NCBI GenBank assembly: GCA_047974405.1
Contig: JBKECI010000053.1
Location: forward strand, 10,823-74,822
Source of the DNA: UPXZ01 sp047974405
Lineage (GTDB): Bacteria > Bacteroidota > Bacteroidia > Bacteroidales > Paludibacteraceae
Length of the DNA stretch: 64,000 nt
Direction: 5' to 3'
Positions 63,159 through 64,000 of the stretch are shown here, in pieces; within the stretch, counting starts at the first letter, position 1, and each line of letters starts with the position of its first letter. Under the pieces are notes generated by a model. The model was not told where the DNA came from and ran no database searches. It saw nothing but the letters and a program-made list of their open reading frames with translations. Made by a program: the position numbers and the translations under genes.

Positions 63159-64000
63159 CTACCTTTTGAGTGTAATGTATCCGGCATATTTTTTCACCTC
63201 ATTTGTACCGGTATGTTTCACAATCGCAATTCTATAATAAGTGCCGTCGGGGAGTTGGTGTCCACCTGAGCCAGTTCCTTTCCAATCGTTTTGGTAACTT
63301 TTACTTTCGTATATCAAATTACCCCATCGATTATACACATACAATTCAATATTTAAATTATTCGAATGTTTAATTACAAATTCATCGTTAAATCCATCTT
63401 CATTTGGAGAAAATCCATCGGGGATCAGCAATCCTTCCACCGAAATTGTTACCATTGCAGAGGAGCAATCACCATCAACATCACAGAGGGTGTAAGTAAA
63501 CGAATCGTTTCCAACAAAATCATTGTCAGGCTTATAAGTATATATTCCATCTGTATTAAACGTAACTTTCCCATTTATTGGTTCGGTTTCGAGAGACCAC
63601 ACATTACCACCGTCCCCACTTTGTATATCGTTTTCTGATACATTTCCCGAAATAACAGTATTTTGATTTGTGGTGGCATCATCATTTTTTGCATCAGGGA
63701 AATCATCAACGGAAACTATCGTTACCGTTACTGTGGCGGTACTTGTTCCTCCGTTTCCGTCTGAGATGGTGTAGTCAAACGTATCGGTACCGTTGAAGTT
63801 TGTATCGGGTTTGTACGTTACCGTGCCATCGGTATTGATAGTTACCGTACCATGACCGGGGGTAGTAACTGTAGTTACGGTAAGTGCATCGCCGTCGGCA
63901 TCGGTATCGTTGTTCAATACCGGAATCACTACCACCATATCTTCGTTGGTTGTTGCTGTATCGTTGTTGGCAACGGGGTTATCGTTGGTTGGATTAACTG
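63159..64000 (-). CDS. T9SS type B sorting-domain adhesin-like protein (5' end outside window)
   Basis: The frame is open from its stop at 63159 to the right edge, so the start lies beyond the window. The visible 280 residues contain two cadherin-like/VCBS-type repeats: one with N-N-D-T-D-A-D-G-D-A-L-T and Y-K-P-D-T-N-F-N-G-T-D-T-F-D-Y, the other with Y-K-P-D-N-D-F-V-G-N-D-S-F. The C-terminus is a gliding-motility type B CTD (F-S-P-N-E-D-G-F-N-D-E-F, Y-N-R-W-G-N, L-P-D-G-T-Y-Y). It should be a long repetitive surface protein exported with the adjacent PorP. The repeat part is visibly richer in GC than the CTD. Confidence 0.93.
   Translation of the reverse strand, partial: VNPTNDNPVANNDTATTNEDMVVVIPVLNNDTDADGDALTVTTVTTPGHGTVTINTDGTVTYKPDTNFNGTDTFDYTISDGNGGTSTATVTVTIVSVDDFPDAKNDDATTNQNTVISGNVSENDIQSGDGGNVWSLETEPINGKVTFNTDGIYTYKPDNDFVGNDSFTYTLCDVDGDCSSAMVTISVEGLLIPDGFSPNEDGFNDEFVIKHSNNLNIELYVYNRWGNLIYESKSYQNDWKGTGSGGHQLPDGTYYRIAIVKHTGTNEVKKYAGYITLKR

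Noticed and set aside
63159..63938. Complete short protein starting at 63938
   Set aside because: The frame stays open with in-family repeat sequence to the window edge, so the ATG is internal and the gene is partial.

Overview
The window comes from an AT-rich, T9SS-positive member of the Bacteroidales. Lineage markers are tandem SusC/SusD pairs, TonB-dependent receptors, TAnnTTTG-type -7 promoter elements without Shine-Dalgarno signals, several T9SS C-terminal sorting domains, a PorZ-like protein and a PorE/PorP/type-B-cargo cluster. This fits the Porphyromonadaceae, Dysgonomonadaceae or Paludibacteraceae better than gut Bacteroides, which lack T9SS; that placement is an inference. No rRNA, tRNA, CRISPR array or intact insertion sequence was seen.

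Layout. 1-10.1 kb: a minus-strand nutrient-uptake operon, SusC-SusD-SusC-SusD-lipoprotein (the last cut by the window edge), with no glycoside hydrolase visible. 10.8-17.1 kb: a minus-strand menaquinone operon, thioesterase-menF-menD-menB-menC-menE. 17.4-25.8 kb: secreted proteins, namely an M6 metalloprotease, a small coiled-coil protein, and an operon of NAGPA-type phosphodiester glycosidase, PD40 propeller protein and T9SS amidase. 26.1-30 kb: TonB, a membrane-bound TPR/HTH regulator and an M48 lipoprotein protease. 30.3-39 kb: housekeeping genes (VanZ-like, dprA, sirtuin, RNase R, lipid/diacylglycerol kinase, gyrB, LOG). 39-46.6 kb: a surface-glycan locus with a degenerate GH16-fold protein, two Stealth phosphotransferases, a GT2/GT92-type transferase, two tandem paralogous GT-A transferases and an O-antigen ligase/polymerase. 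46.7-49 kb: cysS and a TerB/DnaJ protein. 49.1-51.4 kb: a NikR-family regulator and a TonB receptor. 51.5-56.1 kb: a cobalamin riboswitch controlling a BtuB-like receptor, a BtuG-like lipoprotein and a T9SS surface protein. 56.2-59.8 kb: porZ, rdgB and a flavin-binding PNPOx-like protein. 59.9-64 kb: PorE-like protein, PorP/SprF and the end of a type-B-CTD adhesin.

How they fit together. TonB may energise the four or more outer-membrane receptors. PorZ and the PorE/PorP/type-B set belong to the T9SS, which should export the amidase, the phosphodiester glycosidase and the B12-locus protein. In Porphyromonas, T9SS cargo is attached to a phosphorylated mannan LPS; the Stealth/GT/ligase locus could make such a phosphodiester-containing polysaccharide here. 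The most noteworthy observations are: a NikR homologue that keeps only one of four nickel ligands but has a NikR-like operator at its own promoter; a cytoplasmic GH16-fold protein whose E-x-D-x-x-E catalytic motif reads H-x-N-x-x-H; and the presence of bacterial relatives of both enzymes of the mannose-6-phosphate pathway (Stealth/GNPTAB and NAGPA) within one 25-kb stretch.
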